Below, one piece after another: positions 49,638 through 61,306 of a stretch of DNA of 64,000 bases (its first letter is position 1; every line of letters begins with the position of its first letter). Under the pieces are notes generated by a model. It worked only from the letters and a program-made list of their open reading frames with translations, made no database searches and was not told the origin of the DNA. The DNA lies in the NCBI RefSeq assembly GCF_012273895.1, contig NC_052126.1, positions 2,183,218 to 2,247,217 of the forward strand, given 5' to 3'. This DNA comes from Zerene cesonia. Lineage: Eukaryota; Arthropoda; Insecta; Lepidoptera; Pieridae. Made by a program: the position numbers and the translations under genes.

Positions 49638-51395
49638 ATTTATATTTTATATTAACCTACCTTCTTTCTCTCCTTTCTTCCTTTCTTCGATGTACGAATC
49701 GAATTAATGAAATCTAAATAATCGAAACAAAATGTTTCATCTGTGAGACATTATACCATGAACAGATGCAGATGTAACATAATATCTTAAAATTTTTCGT
49801 TCCGCGATGACGAGTATATCACGATATTTTCCTTCACTGATTAGAATAGGGGTTACACTACTAAAAATAGATAGATAGATAGATCAAAGATAGGATAGAT
49901 ATGTTTATATGTTGCATTTTTATTTCTTGCATCATAGTAAAATCTAACCTAGAACTTTTTAACCGACATACCTAAAAACGAAGCAGGTTCTGAATTGGAC
50001 TGTATTTTTTTGAATTATTAGTTTATAACTCCGTGGGTTATTAAGTGGCGTGATACTTTTTATATTTATTAGGAAATTGTAGTCAATTGGAAATTATAGC
50101 ATCTGGTGGAAGAACCTCCCATTCCAGAGACGTCGGTGACATTTCTTGTAGAAAATAATTATTTATCAGAAGGTATTATAGTAAGGTCTCATAGGACATA
50201 CCCTGTGTCCGAGCAGTGGAAACGTATATGGGCTAATGATCATGATGATTATTGTAAGCGTTTTCATTTAATCCCCCGCTCTGTATGATAAAATAACATA
50301 ATAAATTAACGAGTAAAATAAAACCTCACTAGAGTTTTGAGAATTGTAATAATATTAATTCAGCTGCGGGCTCCATCAAAACCTTTAAACGTTATAATGA
50401 AAACATTGTTAATTATGAATCATAGTTTTAAATTACCTTAGTGTGTTTTTAAACAAAACTAAACACTATTAAAATATCGTACATAATATTGTAGTGTATT
50501 AAAAAAGAAGGTACCAGTTGACTCAATCTCTATTTCGTGCTAAGGCACTAAATAGAGAAGCACAGATAATATAATAAATACTATGGGTGTAACATAGCTA
50601 AGGTCCAAAGGTATTATGTATATCTAGAAATATTATGATATTCAATGTTATAATTATTCTATTATAAACAGGACAAAAGTGGTTACAAGAGGTGACAATT
50701 CAGACATGAAAAGCTAATTTATGAGTGCCTTAAAAACAATAAAATAAAAAACAAAATTCAATTCAACTTAAATTGTACAATACGAAAATAATAACGGATG
50801 GAGTCCAATTATGTCTAAATTAAAGCGTTAGTTGTTTTCGTATATCAAAATAGAAAAAAAATAGATAAAGCATATAAAATATTGCGGCAATCCCACGTTA
50901 AAATATTACTAAAAGTGGATGTTGCGGAGGATTTTCATTTTCATTATATTTTGTAGAGCAATTTTCAGATTGAAATTTAAAATTGAACGCAAACTTTTGA
51001 AGGGGTTTTGAATGAAAGTCGAGCGATGAAAGCTATCAACTTTGTTTATATTTATGAAACTAAATAAAAATCCTCGAAGTTGAAACTTTAAGTGGCTTCA
51101 CGTTATTTTTATATTGCGTGCTTTGGAACGAGCCACGCAAAATTTGAATTTCTGAAAAGTTAAACTTTCATTTTAGTCGTGTTGCGTTTATGTAGACATA
51201 GTATTACTAGTGTGTTAAATCAAGATGGTTGTGATAATGTTCTATTTAAAGAAATATATGTTATATCTTTTTATAACATACCATTGGCTTTCTTCAGTAA
51301 AAGTTTTGTGCAGACTCTTTATTTCTTCTGCCCTCAAGTGGTGTTGGCAGAATATCAGCGTCAGGGTCCTATTGACTCTGACATTCATGCTGAGT
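49638..51395. other. AT-rich stretch with repeat scraps
   Basis: It contains an ATAG microsatellite (about 49867-49884), a dispersed repeat (about 50035-50165, related to 14181-14300) and a SINE C tail (about 50185-50252). The frame at 50106-50288 lies in these repeats. No gene is supported. Confidence 0.5.
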
Positions 51396-51590
51396 CAAGA
51401 GTCCCCTGTGGTGTGGTACTTCCCCGGTACGAGCTGACCCAATTCGTGCCGAAGCGTGCTCGACCACCACATATCAAAAGTAACGTATACAGCACACACT
51501 TGACTTTGTCTTGTTTTATTTTAACAAATATTTTGTATTGTAATTTTTTGTTATTTGAATAAACTGTTAATCTATCTATCTATCTATATC
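51396..51590. mobile_element. SINE A 5' fragment (minus) and (CTAT)n tail of another repeat
   Basis: 51396-51473 is the reversed first 75 bases of SINE A (GGTACTTCCCCGGTACGAGC). About 51556-51590 shows AATAAACTGTTAATCTATCT with a CTAT microsatellite, like a retroposon 3' end. The 127-codon frame at 51179-51562 crosses these and is not a gene. Confidence 0.5.
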
Positions 51591-52388
51591 AAAATCATAT
51601 AGACAAAACAAACGACAACATTACAGGCGAAATTATACATCTTATTCGATTACGTTGTCGCAGGTCGGGGCTTTCATTTGCCTTGTTATAGAGCAATAGG
51701 GTCGCCAATTAAGGTGAGCTTGCAATTTAAGCATGGAGCTGGGGTGTACACACGGTCATTCTTCTTGGGACACCTTTATTTATAGGGTTTTCTTCGATAC
51801 AGATTGTTTGGTACATTGCATTTAATAAAAGTTGACATAGATATTTAAACATGGAGTAATATCTATAATATATGAAACTAGAGCTAAACATACACAGTTT
51901 TACTCTTGCATCCTCTTTCCATTTACATTGTATAATCAGTTGCTCTAATTCATATTATTAGTCACTCATAATTTGATCGAAACATTTGAAAAAGCACTAA
52001 AGTATCGTTGAGAACAGCGTCTTCCAAAATCGAAATAGCCTTAATGATCGCCAATCTCTTGGATCCGTAGGTTCTCTGGTTATATCCTCCAAGTTAAATC
52101 AAGCTGTTACATATGAATGTTAGCTATATACATATGAAATCTGACAAGAATTTACTATGAAATGTTTATTTACTGTATATGAAATATTTATCTATTAATA
52201 TTTTTCTTGGTTCGATATTTCATTTATATAGCTACGCCTCGCAATTTTACCCATAGATAGATAAAAATTAACACAGACAAAAAACCTCAACTGACAACAC
52301 AGACGATTGGATGTTATGTTATTTGTTATATAAGATACACATCAAAAGTCAGTACTTTAGGATAATAACAAATACCAATTTCAACATC
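51591..52388. other. AT-rich stretch with a GC-richer island, no gene assigned
   Basis: About 51650-51790 is GC-richer and on the minus strand shows CTATAAATA near 51788 and a 31-codon ATG frame, too little to call a gene. Confidence 0.4.
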
Positions 52389-52430
52389 GAAACTTTCACA
52401 TTTATAATATATTATAAATGTGAAAGTTTC
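52389..52430. repeat. Perfect 42-bp palindrome made of Helitron-type starts
   Basis: Each 21-base arm is GAAACTTTCACATTTATAATA or its exact reverse complement, with no spacer. The arm resembles the conserved 5' start of the Helitron-like families (AATATTATAAATGTGAAAGT), joined head to head. Confidence 0.8.
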
Positions 52431-52439
52431 TATGTAATA

Positions 52440-52469
52440 ACTAATCTATACTTATAAGTATAGATTAGT
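52440..52469. repeat. Perfect 30-bp palindrome
   Basis: ACTAATCTATACTTA and its exact reverse complement with no spacer, only 9 bases from the 42-bp palindrome. Confidence 0.8.
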
Positions 52470-55414
52470 CACCCTAATTCGTTCATTGTTCCTTACCGAG
52501 TAGACACTTAATGTGATGGAAAATACTGCTCCTTTTAAGAATTAAAAAGATATACTTGAATATATTCTGTTCCGATGCGGTAAATTACAAAATAATGTTT
52601 AGAATGAAAACATACTTTTATGTTTTCACAGTATTCTTTGATGATACAAAGTATCTAATGTTGTAAAAAATATACGTTATTTTTATATTGAACGCAATTA
52701 ATACCCGAGTCAGCAACCACAGATTAAATAATATACAAGTTAACAAACCATTTTTAAACGCTACGCCGTTTATTAAGATTTTGTTATAGTATAATTCCAA
52801 CGTTTGATAGGTACGTCGATTAGAAGGTTTTCTATTCATGTCTCTTTTCATATTATATAATTAAGTGCACTATCCAAACAGTTGTATGCATAGATCGTAA
52901 CTATTTTAATTTACGATATTATATCTGATACATGTACTTTTTTATTCATGTCATGGCAATTAATTTCTCATTTAATGCCATACAGATGAAGTCATCATTT
53001 TGCTTATTTGAGTTGATGTAGTAATAAAAAGTCCATATAAAACGAAACACGCTCACACCCTATATAAGTCCATCGGTGCGAGATTAAGCTAACCCCTGCA
53101 GAGCCAGCCACGGTGATGTTACACACAAATAAGCTTTAAACCCGTACCAATTATCTATTTTAATTGTTCAACCATCAACGCACGAGTGAACTTCTATACT
53201 GAGTTTTTCCATTCTTTTGTTTCGGTCACGTTTGATCAAAGTATTGTGGATGACTTTATTTAATTGTCTAGTGGGACTGGATTATGCGCCGGAGGTAGAA
53301 GGAGAAAGAAAAACAATTGAATATATGTTTGTTTATATAGGCTGGATGGGTCGATAGTAAACTACCAAAAGTTTGAGCTGCCGTTATCTCGTTTATACAA
53401 AGAATAGAAACAAGATTTTAATGTCAATGTGTACGAAATATGTTCAAGTTACAAACCATCAAGAATTACACGCTTTTAGTAAAAGCACTTTTTAGAAAAC
53501 CGGGTTGACTCACTATGTACCTATATGCCGCTGCATGTCATGAAAAGATTGGCACACAAATCCACTTGGGTGCATTGTAAAGAATTAGTTTTGGGGTTGT
53601 GACGTTGGCGTTGTAATTTACAAAACCTACAACGCCCTCAGATGTTTTCTTTATTATGATAATGCAGATCAAAAATAACTATAAACATGCAAAAGCAGCT
53701 TTACAGTTTCATATAGCTAGACACTACTGGGCACACAGACACACACATAGACTTTATCATGAAGTACTGATTACTCGATGAATGTCTCCGGAGAAATGAG
53801 AAATTTCTTCTTGCGGTTCTTCCCAATGAATTTAAACCTACCCTGCTACAAACCTATCAATTGTATTGAATCTCTATTAATCCATTTGTCAATACGTAAA
53901 ATGCAGCAATTCAATGTGTTTACAAGACGTTTCTATTTGAGGAAACTTTTTTACTATGTAGCTAAACTTTTTAATGTCGAGACACTATTGTTAGCAATAT
54001 TTGTATATGAAAGTATATTAATGCAAATTTAATGTTTGTAATTGGTATAATGCTTACATAAACTCCAAAACGATACCGCTCGTCTACAATTTTTAACATA
54101 TTTTAAAATAAACTTTAGTTTAACTACACTTGTAAAAATAACTGAAAAAATCTTGATACTTGGCTCTATTCCAGGCTCTTAAATTACGATTTATATTCCT
54201 TCAAAGCTCATATTTTTAGAAACTCCATCAAAACATACTTCTAAAGTGCCCTATAGAAATTGATCACATGATATATTTACTTCTCTGTTTTTCATAGTTA
54301 AATGAAATAGTATCTAAGTATTTTTGTACGCAGTGTCTATTCACATTAAAATTATTATTGCTTTAACATTGGCACATATTTCTGCTAACACATACCTATT
54401 AAACCAGTACCATTGCCAAGAGCTGTGTCAGAATTTACTGCACCCTTTATTTTAAACATCGCAACGCAATCACAATAGACTATTTGTTAATACAGAAGCC
54501 ACCCAGCACATTTTTTTTTTACATTATCACACCCTCTTCCTTCACGTCTCCTTTATAAGATAGTGACATAAGACTATACTTCAGTTTATAGCGTTCTATA
54601 TATATTTTGTAATTTAATTGCGCTGCTACCACCAAATAGTTAATCAAGAATAGGTAAATTATTATTCTAATAAATTGTATAAGATTAGATTAGAACTATT
54701 TGCAAATATGAGAAATAATTGATATTTTTTTATGCCATAAACTGATAACTGATAACTGCCTAGAAAGTAGAAAATCATTCAAGCTTTAACTAATTAACAG
54801 TGGATGAATCATTGTATGAATGATAAAATACACCAATACATATTATCAAAGCAAAAATCGTTATCGCTTAATTAAATCGATGAATCTGCTTTTGAACTAA
54901 ATGACTATTTACAGATGAAGGCATGCAATCATAGTTAACTAAAATTAAGCAACATTGGCAGACGGACCGATAAATTGGAGGCAGACTTGAACTAAATCGG
55001 GATCGACATGCAATCTTAATTGCTATGGGCGATGTTAGGATTTGCGTTACCAGGGCAACGTGATTGGCTAATTGCGACCTAAATGTATGAACAAACAGTC
55101 GAAATTCGTTTGAGCAATCCGCTGGCAGGAGTACAGGTTTAGGCTTTGTTGTGTGGATTAGCGTTTTTTTTTAATCGTGTTGTAGCAAGTTTTCCTCAAT
55201 TTGATTTTGAAGTATCTTCGAGTTGTTTTATTATTTATGATTTGTGTTGGAATATAAACGGGCAGGTATCATTTCTTTTTGATGATATTCAATTATTTTA
55301 TGTCATTTAATCTGGTAAACTATATGGCCTACTTCGACGCCTCAATCGATACCTATGAAAATATGTAATATAATTCAAGATGCATCAATATGGAATATGT
55401 AGGTAATAAACACC
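52470..55414. other. AT-rich stretch without recognisable gene
   Basis: No exon, RNA or clear repeat copy could be supported. Frames at 52618-52851 (minus) and 53778-54032 lack motifs and splice context. A TATATAAG near 53060 has no following frame. Confidence 0.45.
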
Positions 55415-55813
55415 CCTTCTAATATTATAAATGCAAGTTACTGTCTGTCTGTCAAACCAACCGACTGATTTAGATGATATTTGACACAGACAATTTCACA
55501 TATGGTCGTTTTTTTAAATTATACAGGACTGCCTATATTTTTCCATTATATGCTGGCGCTGAGATAGCATAAAAAATAATAAACCCGAGTCTCCTCTTAA
55601 AAGATCATGTAAACAATAGTATCAAAGTTAATGCTACTGTTTAATAGTATAAACGTGAACGTTTGTAAGTATGGATGGATGGATGTATGGATGTTTGTAA
55701 ATCTTTCACGAGAAAAATTCTGTATCTATATGAAATTTGTGATGATAAGCTGGATAAGCGCATAGAGTATACCCGGATACCACGCGAGCGACGCCGCGGG
55801 TGCAGCTAGTCTT
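55415..55813 (+). mobile_element. Composite Helitron-like region
   Basis: There is one start at 55415 (CCTTCTAATATTATAAATGC) with CTGTCTGTCTGTCAAACC, and a second at about 55642 (TAGTATAAACGTGAACGTTT). A single good end lies at 55790-55810 (GCGACGCCGCGGGTGCAGCT then AGT). They look like two overlapping or nested copies. Confidence 0.5.
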
Positions 55814-56146
55814 ATATCATAGTTGTTATTGCTATGAATACGTTAGCTATCTTATGCTATGTTTTGCTTATGCTATGCTTTAGGTATATGAGATAGCTAA
55901 TAATTGTTTCTGATTTTTCATATTTTATAAAGTAATTTTATAAAGTAACTGTCAAATTAGATACTCGTACATATCCTGTAGTGTATGTTAAAACTAGTTT
56001 ATTGCAAGTATTTAATTTGCCATGTAAAATAATCCAATGATATAAAATATAATATAAAAATGATAATAACAAAAGATTTTTATACCGAAGAGCATTATCT
56101 GTTGGCTTGTAAAACGAAAATATAAAACATCTTATGGGGTACCATC

Positions 56147-56216
56147 TACACTACAACACACTACACTACAATACACTACACTACAACACATTACACTACA
56201 ATACACTACACACTAT
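56147..56216. repeat. ACACTACA minisatellite
   Basis: About 70 bases of CACTACA or CATTACA words with occasional ATA. A longer unit of about 30 bases is repeated roughly twice. Confidence 0.7.
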
Positions 56217-56449
56217 CTATAGTGTAACATTTATAAGAATGATGTGATAGCAAAACTTGTATTGTCTGACGAGAATTTTCTCATGATTTAATCGAAACAC
56301 TCCTACTTAAACTAAAAGTATACCCGCTTCGCTCAAGCTCCATAACCTAGTATACGGCAATTTAATTCAGCCGCTGACTAATGGGTTTTGGTGTGTGGCG
56401 GCAATTTCACAAGACGGTCGACTTGCTAACTGTATTAATGTCACAACTT

Positions 56450-56930
56450 AAGAACTTTGTGTGTACTAATATAATTGTAAATAGTGTATACAGCTGTCCC
56501 TGATAGGAACACTTATTTTGTAGAAAGCGCCATCTGTAGAGTATAAATAACTAAATTTAATGAAAATCAGAAGCAACCGCCCACAAATGGTCAGAATAAA
56601 ACCAAATTGAAATAAGTCGTTTATAATAAACCAAAAGGTTGGTTATAAAAAACATATCATAGAAGCTTAATTTTATTTGTTTCTTGGAAAGCTATAAAAG
56701 GGTGTTTCTACAGAAGTCAAACAGTTTCGTCAGTTCCTCCATCTTGCCATCTTCCCCAAGTGTTGTAGGTGCGAGTGCGAGGGGGATACGGTAAAGAACT
56801 GTCCAAAAAAGAAATCATATAAAATTGCTTTGAGAAGTTTAAACAAGTATTTAGAACAATTTAAGCGAATAAATCATTTTTTCATTATTTAGGATTTGTA
56901 GGGAATAAAATTTTTTCTGGATAGTGTAGA
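56450..56930 (+). other. Promoter-like or solo-LTR-like segment
   Basis: It contains AGAAAGCGCCATCTGTAGAG (56522-56541), a strong TATAAAAG (56693-56700), initiator-like TCAGTT (56730-56735) and AATAAA near 56870 and 56910. This TATA, initiator and poly-A order resembles an insect LTR. Clear ends and target duplications were not found and no gene follows. Confidence 0.25.
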
Positions 56931-57613
56931 TGGGAGATAGCATGTAAAAATATATCAAAATATAATATCGTAAATAACTATGCATGTGAACAAATTATAA
57001 ATAGCTCTGTAAATTGCGAATACTATTTTGATAATACCCACAAATCAAGTATTTCGCATTAGGTCACTTTTATTCTCACCGAGCGAAATCAGCCAAAACC
57101 ATCACGACCCAATTTCATAGTCTGGAACCGTTCTTACCTGTACAGTGGGCATACACAGAAACTTTCAGCTTTTATGATTTGACGAAGGTCTAGCCGTCTC
57201 GGGCTCTTGCTCCATATATTATAACACATGAAATTAAAATGTCTATCTGCGACTTCCATCAAAAAACATATTTATGAGCATATATATAGAGCATAATTTT
57301 ATTTAAAAATGCTATGATTGGAATATATTTCTGGGATTTGAAAATAGTATAATGGTATTAGCTCCAGTTTCATTCGCCTAGTATGCGTAGAAAATAAAAA
57401 CTGTGTTAATCCAGACTGTAGTATAATCGGACAAACATAATAATATCTCAATGGCAACTATATTCTGGTTCGATCAATGTACGAGTATTCAGAAAATTTC
57501 TATTAAGTATTGGACAACTTCATTGAAACACAGTTCGAATTTACGTTACTTTAGGCATATTCTCCGAATCCGAGTATAATAATTATACTAAATTTCATAA
57601 GAAAACATCACAA

Positions 57614-57708
57614 TACTTACATACATATATTATTAAAATATAACGTATGTATATTAACAATCTAAATACTTACATGGATATATTATTAAAATATAACGCA
57701 TGTATATT
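57614..57708. repeat. Direct repeat of about 42 bases, period 53
   Basis: TACTTACATACATATATTAT at 57614 recurs at 57667 as TACTTACATGGATATATTAT. About three mismatches occur over 42 bases. Confidence 0.65.
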
Positions 57709-58105
57709 TGTGTATTATCTATCGACGATTCTAAAAATAAGTAAATAGAGATATTCCTAGTAATAAAAAGTGTGTTAAATTTTGCATTTATGTTTTGAAA
57801 GTAGGTTGGTTGTGTCGCGTAAGCAATGTAGTTATTAATACAGTCTAAAGTTGTAGTAACGCTATGATTCAAAACATTTATTTCCTAGACTTTACGGTAC
57901 GATCGTACAAGATTTTATTCGTAAATCGTGTGTATATCCTTATGTATCACAGTATGTGTAAAAAATATTGTTTCCCGTTTTAACTTAATTCATACTCATA
58001 TGCAAATATGTTGCGAATGTGTTAACACGATTGTATTAACAGCTATAAAGTTTCGTATCATCACAGCATATTGATAAATAAAACAACAAATTAAAAAATA
58101 CTTCA
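57709..58105. other. AT-rich DNA downstream of gloverin
   Basis: Nothing identifiable. The minus-strand frame at 57654-57872 overlaps the direct repeat and has no motif. Confidence 0.45.
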
Positions 58106-58111
58106 TTTAAT
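58106..58111 (-). terminator. Candidate poly-A signal of gloverin
   Basis: ATTAAA, a common variant signal, on the minus strand about 26 bases after the stop codon. No AATAAA is seen closer. Confidence 0.45.
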
Positions 58112-58136
58112 ACTTAATTCAGCTATACAGTTATTT

Positions 58137-59914
58137 CTACCAACGGTATCTGAAGTTACCCATCGCCCCATAGTCGGGTCTCATGCCTGACATTTGGTTG
58201 TATGTTCCCTGGAGGGAGAAGTCACCATTCTTACCGACAGGCCACCTGCCTCCGGCTGCTGCATCGAGCTGTAGCAAAAAACGTTAAAAACCTTTAATTA
58301 TGATGGATGGTTTATGCTAATTTTCTTATGAAACTCTATTATTTTATACTCGTTTAAGAAGTATATGGCAATATTATATTGGCATATTTCCAAATTCAGT
58401 TATCCTTCTTAGCATTAACATAGCACAAGTTACTTTAACTTCAGTGCATTATATGTCGTTTCAGCCATGGGACGTCCACTGCTGTACAAAAGCCTCCCTC
58501 AATTCCACTGATTTCCACTGCGGCATTATATGAGTATTCAACAAATTTATACGCCCTCCCACATTTATATAATATCCTTCATTTATTTTTAACTGAGAAA
58601 AGCAATGCAACTATTTTCCATCGTATAATATTAAGATAAACGTACCGAAGTGTGTCCGTGTATCTGCTTGCTAATATCCAAAGAAGCGGCAGCATTCGAA
58701 TTCTCCCATCGCAAACCGCCACCAAGATGGGAGGAGTCACCGTACGGGCCGAGAACGCGTGTACCGGATAACTGACCGTTCAGTTTACCGCGGTGGTCGT
58801 TGAAGATCTGGTGATCATAGCCCCCTTTACCCTGAAAGAATTTAATGAGTTCCATTAAAAAATAATGCCTTGGTTCCTATCTATACTAATTATAGAGAAG
58901 TAAGTGAGTTTATGACGTTGCAGCGGGTAATCTTTGGTTCTATTGAACCGATTGTAAAAATTATTTTATCAATAGATATATACGTTATGTGTGTAATACA
59001 GGGTCTACTGACCCGGCCGGGTCAGTTAGGACGGAACGATTGACTAGTTATTATGATATTTAGAATGACATGTACGAATAGAAGTGGAATATCTAAGAAA
59101 ATGTCGTTTTGGTGGGGTTTTAGTCGGTAGGAATCCGACAAAACTCATAGCTTCCCGGGGAGCCGTGGGTATCTAGCCAATATTTAAGATTTCACCAATT
59201 AAAAACAAGAAAGCCTGTTCGCATGGAACAAATATGGGCTGATGATGATGATAAAATAATCATATTATAAAACTTACAAATAAGCCATCATCATTAGCAC
59301 CAAGGGTTCCAAAGACACGGCCGTTTTCACCAACTTTACGGTCCACTGTGACGTCACGGCGGTATCTTTCTTGAGGCTGCATGTACCATTCCGGGTAGCT
59401 GAAAAATTGTCTTAATTTATATGTTGCTATAAATATTTGCAAATTAATCATTTTTTCAGAGTAAAGACTAAATACATAAATTTACAGGATATATAGGATA
59501 TAAATGCAACACTTGATATATAATTTTCTAAAGAAATAAGAATTATTTATTTACATAACATTAAAAACTTTTTTACCACCAAAACATTAGGATTATTGTA
59601 TACGTATTCCTTCTGCCTTCAGAAAAACGTTTCAAAAATTTGCTGAATTAGTCGAACCGTTCTCGAGATTTACGCTTAGGCGACTTTGGCGATAGATTTT
59701 TATTGATATTATAGATACAGATAATTTTCTTTATATAAAACCAAGTTTAAAAAAAGATGCAAACACAAGTCTTAAAATAGAGAGATAGAACAGAAATGGA
59801 ACAATAATAAAAATATGGTTTAAATGCTTACTTATCATAAACATTCCCAGGATGGACAAATTCTTGAGCAGCGACGCTGTATACAACGGCGAGGATAAGG
59901 CAAACTGACTTCAT
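58137..59914 (-). CDS. Glv: Gloverin (preprogloverin), four coding exons
   Basis: Secreted antibacterial protein of Lepidoptera. Family members are known to bind lipopolysaccharide and act mostly on Gram-negative bacteria. Coding exons on the minus strand are 59914-59832, 59398-59278, 58831-58646 and 58268-58137. The introns (433, 446 and 377 bp) are GT-AG with phases 2, 0 and 0. Start is the ATG at 59914, five bases after a 3' splice site; it opens a signal peptide M-K-S-V-C-L-I-L ending V-A-A (residue 16). The pro-region (17-42) ends R-Y-R-R, so the mature chain is 43-173 (131 residues). It has 25 glycines, no cysteine and a net charge near +1 by count. Family landmarks are GRVFGTLG, FNDHRGKLNGQ, GTRVLGPYGDSSHLGG, KQIHGHTS and GGRWPVGKNGD. 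Length (173) is normal and no lesion is visible. The call is firm. Confidence 0.95.
58453..58523 (+). mobile_element. LINE-type fragment in gloverin intron 4
   Basis: ATGGGACGTCCACTGCTGTA followed by AAAGCCTCCCTCAATTCCAC matches a widespread lepidopteran LINE 3' motif (gacgtccactgctg..., aggcctcc...). Only about 70 bases remain. Confidence 0.45.
59111..59254 (+). mobile_element. Two repeat scraps in gloverin intron 3
   Basis: 59111-59185 matches the repeat at 42035-42160 (TAGGAATCCGACAAAACTCA). 59209-59252 is the tail of SINE C (ATATGGGCTGATGATGATGA). Confidence 0.55.
59609..59710 (+). mobile_element. Dispersed-repeat fragment in gloverin intron 2
   Basis: TTCTGCCTTCAGAAAAACG, TGCTGAATTAGTCGAACCGT and TCTCGAGATTTACGCTTAGG are typical words of small lepidopteran repeats. 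Confidence 0.4.
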
Positions 59915-60029
59915 TGTGTCTGAAAACTGGAACATTTTTTTTACATTTTTTACATATGTATACTTAATAACCTTATCAGATATTTTACATTGAAAATGTC
60001 AATTTCTGAAGTAACACATTTTAATAAAA

Positions 60030-60287
60030 ACTAGCTGTGACCCGCGGTTGAAACCGCGTAAGTCCGTATCCCGTAGGAATATCGGTATAAAAAGAGCCTA
60101 TGTGTTATTTCAGTTGTCCAGCTATCTACGAAGCAAAATAGTATTATTATTCACCAATAGATGTCAGGAAAAAAAACACGAATATGACATTTTCTAAAAA
60201 AAATTCCTTGCTAGATCGATTTATCGCCCCCGAAACCCCCTATATACCAAATTTCATGAAAATCGTTGGAGCCGATTTCAAGATTCC

Positions 60288-60322
<35 letters not shown>

Positions 60323-60325
60323 AGA
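60030..60325 (-). mobile_element. Truncated family A element fused to a (TA)n-tailed repeat, gloverin intron 1
   Basis: 60030-60130 is the 3' half of family A with a perfect hairpin (CGCGGTTGAAACCGCG). The rest is a different repeat (GAAACCCCCTATATACC) ending in about 32 bases of TA (60290-60321). It sits in the 646-bp intron after the non-coding exon. Confidence 0.6.
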
Positions 60326-60565
60326 ATTGCTCGTTTAAAGGTATAAGATAATGTAATTTTATATTCAATTATAATTTAAAGATCAATTTCTTTAGGAAAG
60401 GGCAATTCTCTTCTCAATTTTTAATTTAGTGAAAATGTTTTTGAACTGAATTTATAATTACTCATAAGCATGTTAATATAAGACCGAATTACATGTTTAA
60501 AACTATCAGTTGAATGAACAAAAAAAAACAAAAAGAATATAAAATAAGATATATAAACTACTTAC

Positions 60566-60623
60566 ATTAAATAAATATTTACTGTTAGTTACTCCAAAGC
60601 TTCTCAAAGCACAAGATACGAAT
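60566..60623 (-). other. Glv: Non-coding first exon of gloverin
   Basis: It extends from the predicted start site (A of TCATTC, 60623) to a GTAAGT donor (60565). It joins the acceptor at 59920 (TTTTCAG), five bases before the start codon. The 58-base exon contains no ATG. This is a prediction from splice and promoter signals. Confidence 0.6.
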
Positions 60624-60655
60624 GATAACTAAATCCACATTCGCGTGTATTTATA
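60620..60655 (-). promoter_or_regulatory. Core promoter of gloverin (TATA plus initiator)
   Basis: TATAAATA (60655-60648) precedes the arthropod initiator TCATTC (60625-60620), with 32 bases from the first T to the initiator A. That spacing is canonical. Confidence 0.75.
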
Positions 60656-60670
60656 CAAGCCTAATTCATA

Positions 60671-60788
60671 AGGTTCTTCCCTTGTGAAGAGAATTTATTC
60701 TTACCCGTAGTTATTCCCCGTTTTCATCTTAGCTATGTTTATAATTCGTGAGGATAAGGAACGCTCACATTGTAATTAATTGCGTAAT
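60671..60788. promoter_or_regulatory. Candidate immune-response elements upstream of gloverin
   Basis: On the minus strand GGGAATAACTA (60718-60708) fits a Dorsal-type GGGWDWWWCCM pattern with one mismatch, and GGGAAGAACCT (60681-60671) is weaker. A GATA motif (GATAAGG on the plus strand, 60753-60759) and a perfect C/EBP-type ATTGCGTAAT (60779-60788) lie further out. No site is as good as the attacin kappa-B. Confidence 0.45.
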
Positions 60789-60799
60789 GTTATTGTAAT

Positions 60800-61119
60800 T
60801 ATAAATTAATTACTCGTGTTATCTATGTGAGATTTATGTTATGTTTTGAGTACCGAGCTGTTACGAGTGTGATATATTAATTATATGAATATTATTGATG
60901 TGGAGATGATTTCAATTTAGGTATTCCTTTTCAGAAATAAAAACAAATATTTAATTGATACAATAGGTATCAGTAATATAGGTATATAGCTAATCGGAAC
61001 AGCGCTCAGTGAAAAATGTTCGACACGTATGTAAGTTCCTACTACTTAATTTGAGAAAAAGGTTCCTAATATCTATTACCGGATTTAAATTTAAAATTGA
61101 AGTAAATTTTACAATATTT
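60800..61119. other. AT-rich DNA upstream of gloverin
   Basis: No gene or clear repeat seen. Confidence 0.4.
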
Positions 61120-61306
61120 ACATTTTATAATGTGAAATGTGAAATTTTGTTTGGATCTTTGTCCGTCAATCACGCTTAACTGATTTTGATGAAATTTGGT
61201 ATAGAGTATGAGCTGACCTGGGTGATAGGATAATTTTAATCCCGATTAAATACTCCCTTGGGTCAAAACAGTAATCTTGGTATCCATACGGAGCCGGGAC
61301 GATGGT
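61120..61306 (+). mobile_element. Helitron-like element, family C, diverged
   Basis: TTTTAATCCCGATTAAATAC and CGGAGCCGGGACGATGG match the copy at 43199-43366. Confidence 0.5.

Noticed and set aside
51179..51562. 127-codon frame as a gene
   Set aside because: It runs through a SINE fragment and a microsatellite-tailed repeat, with no domain.
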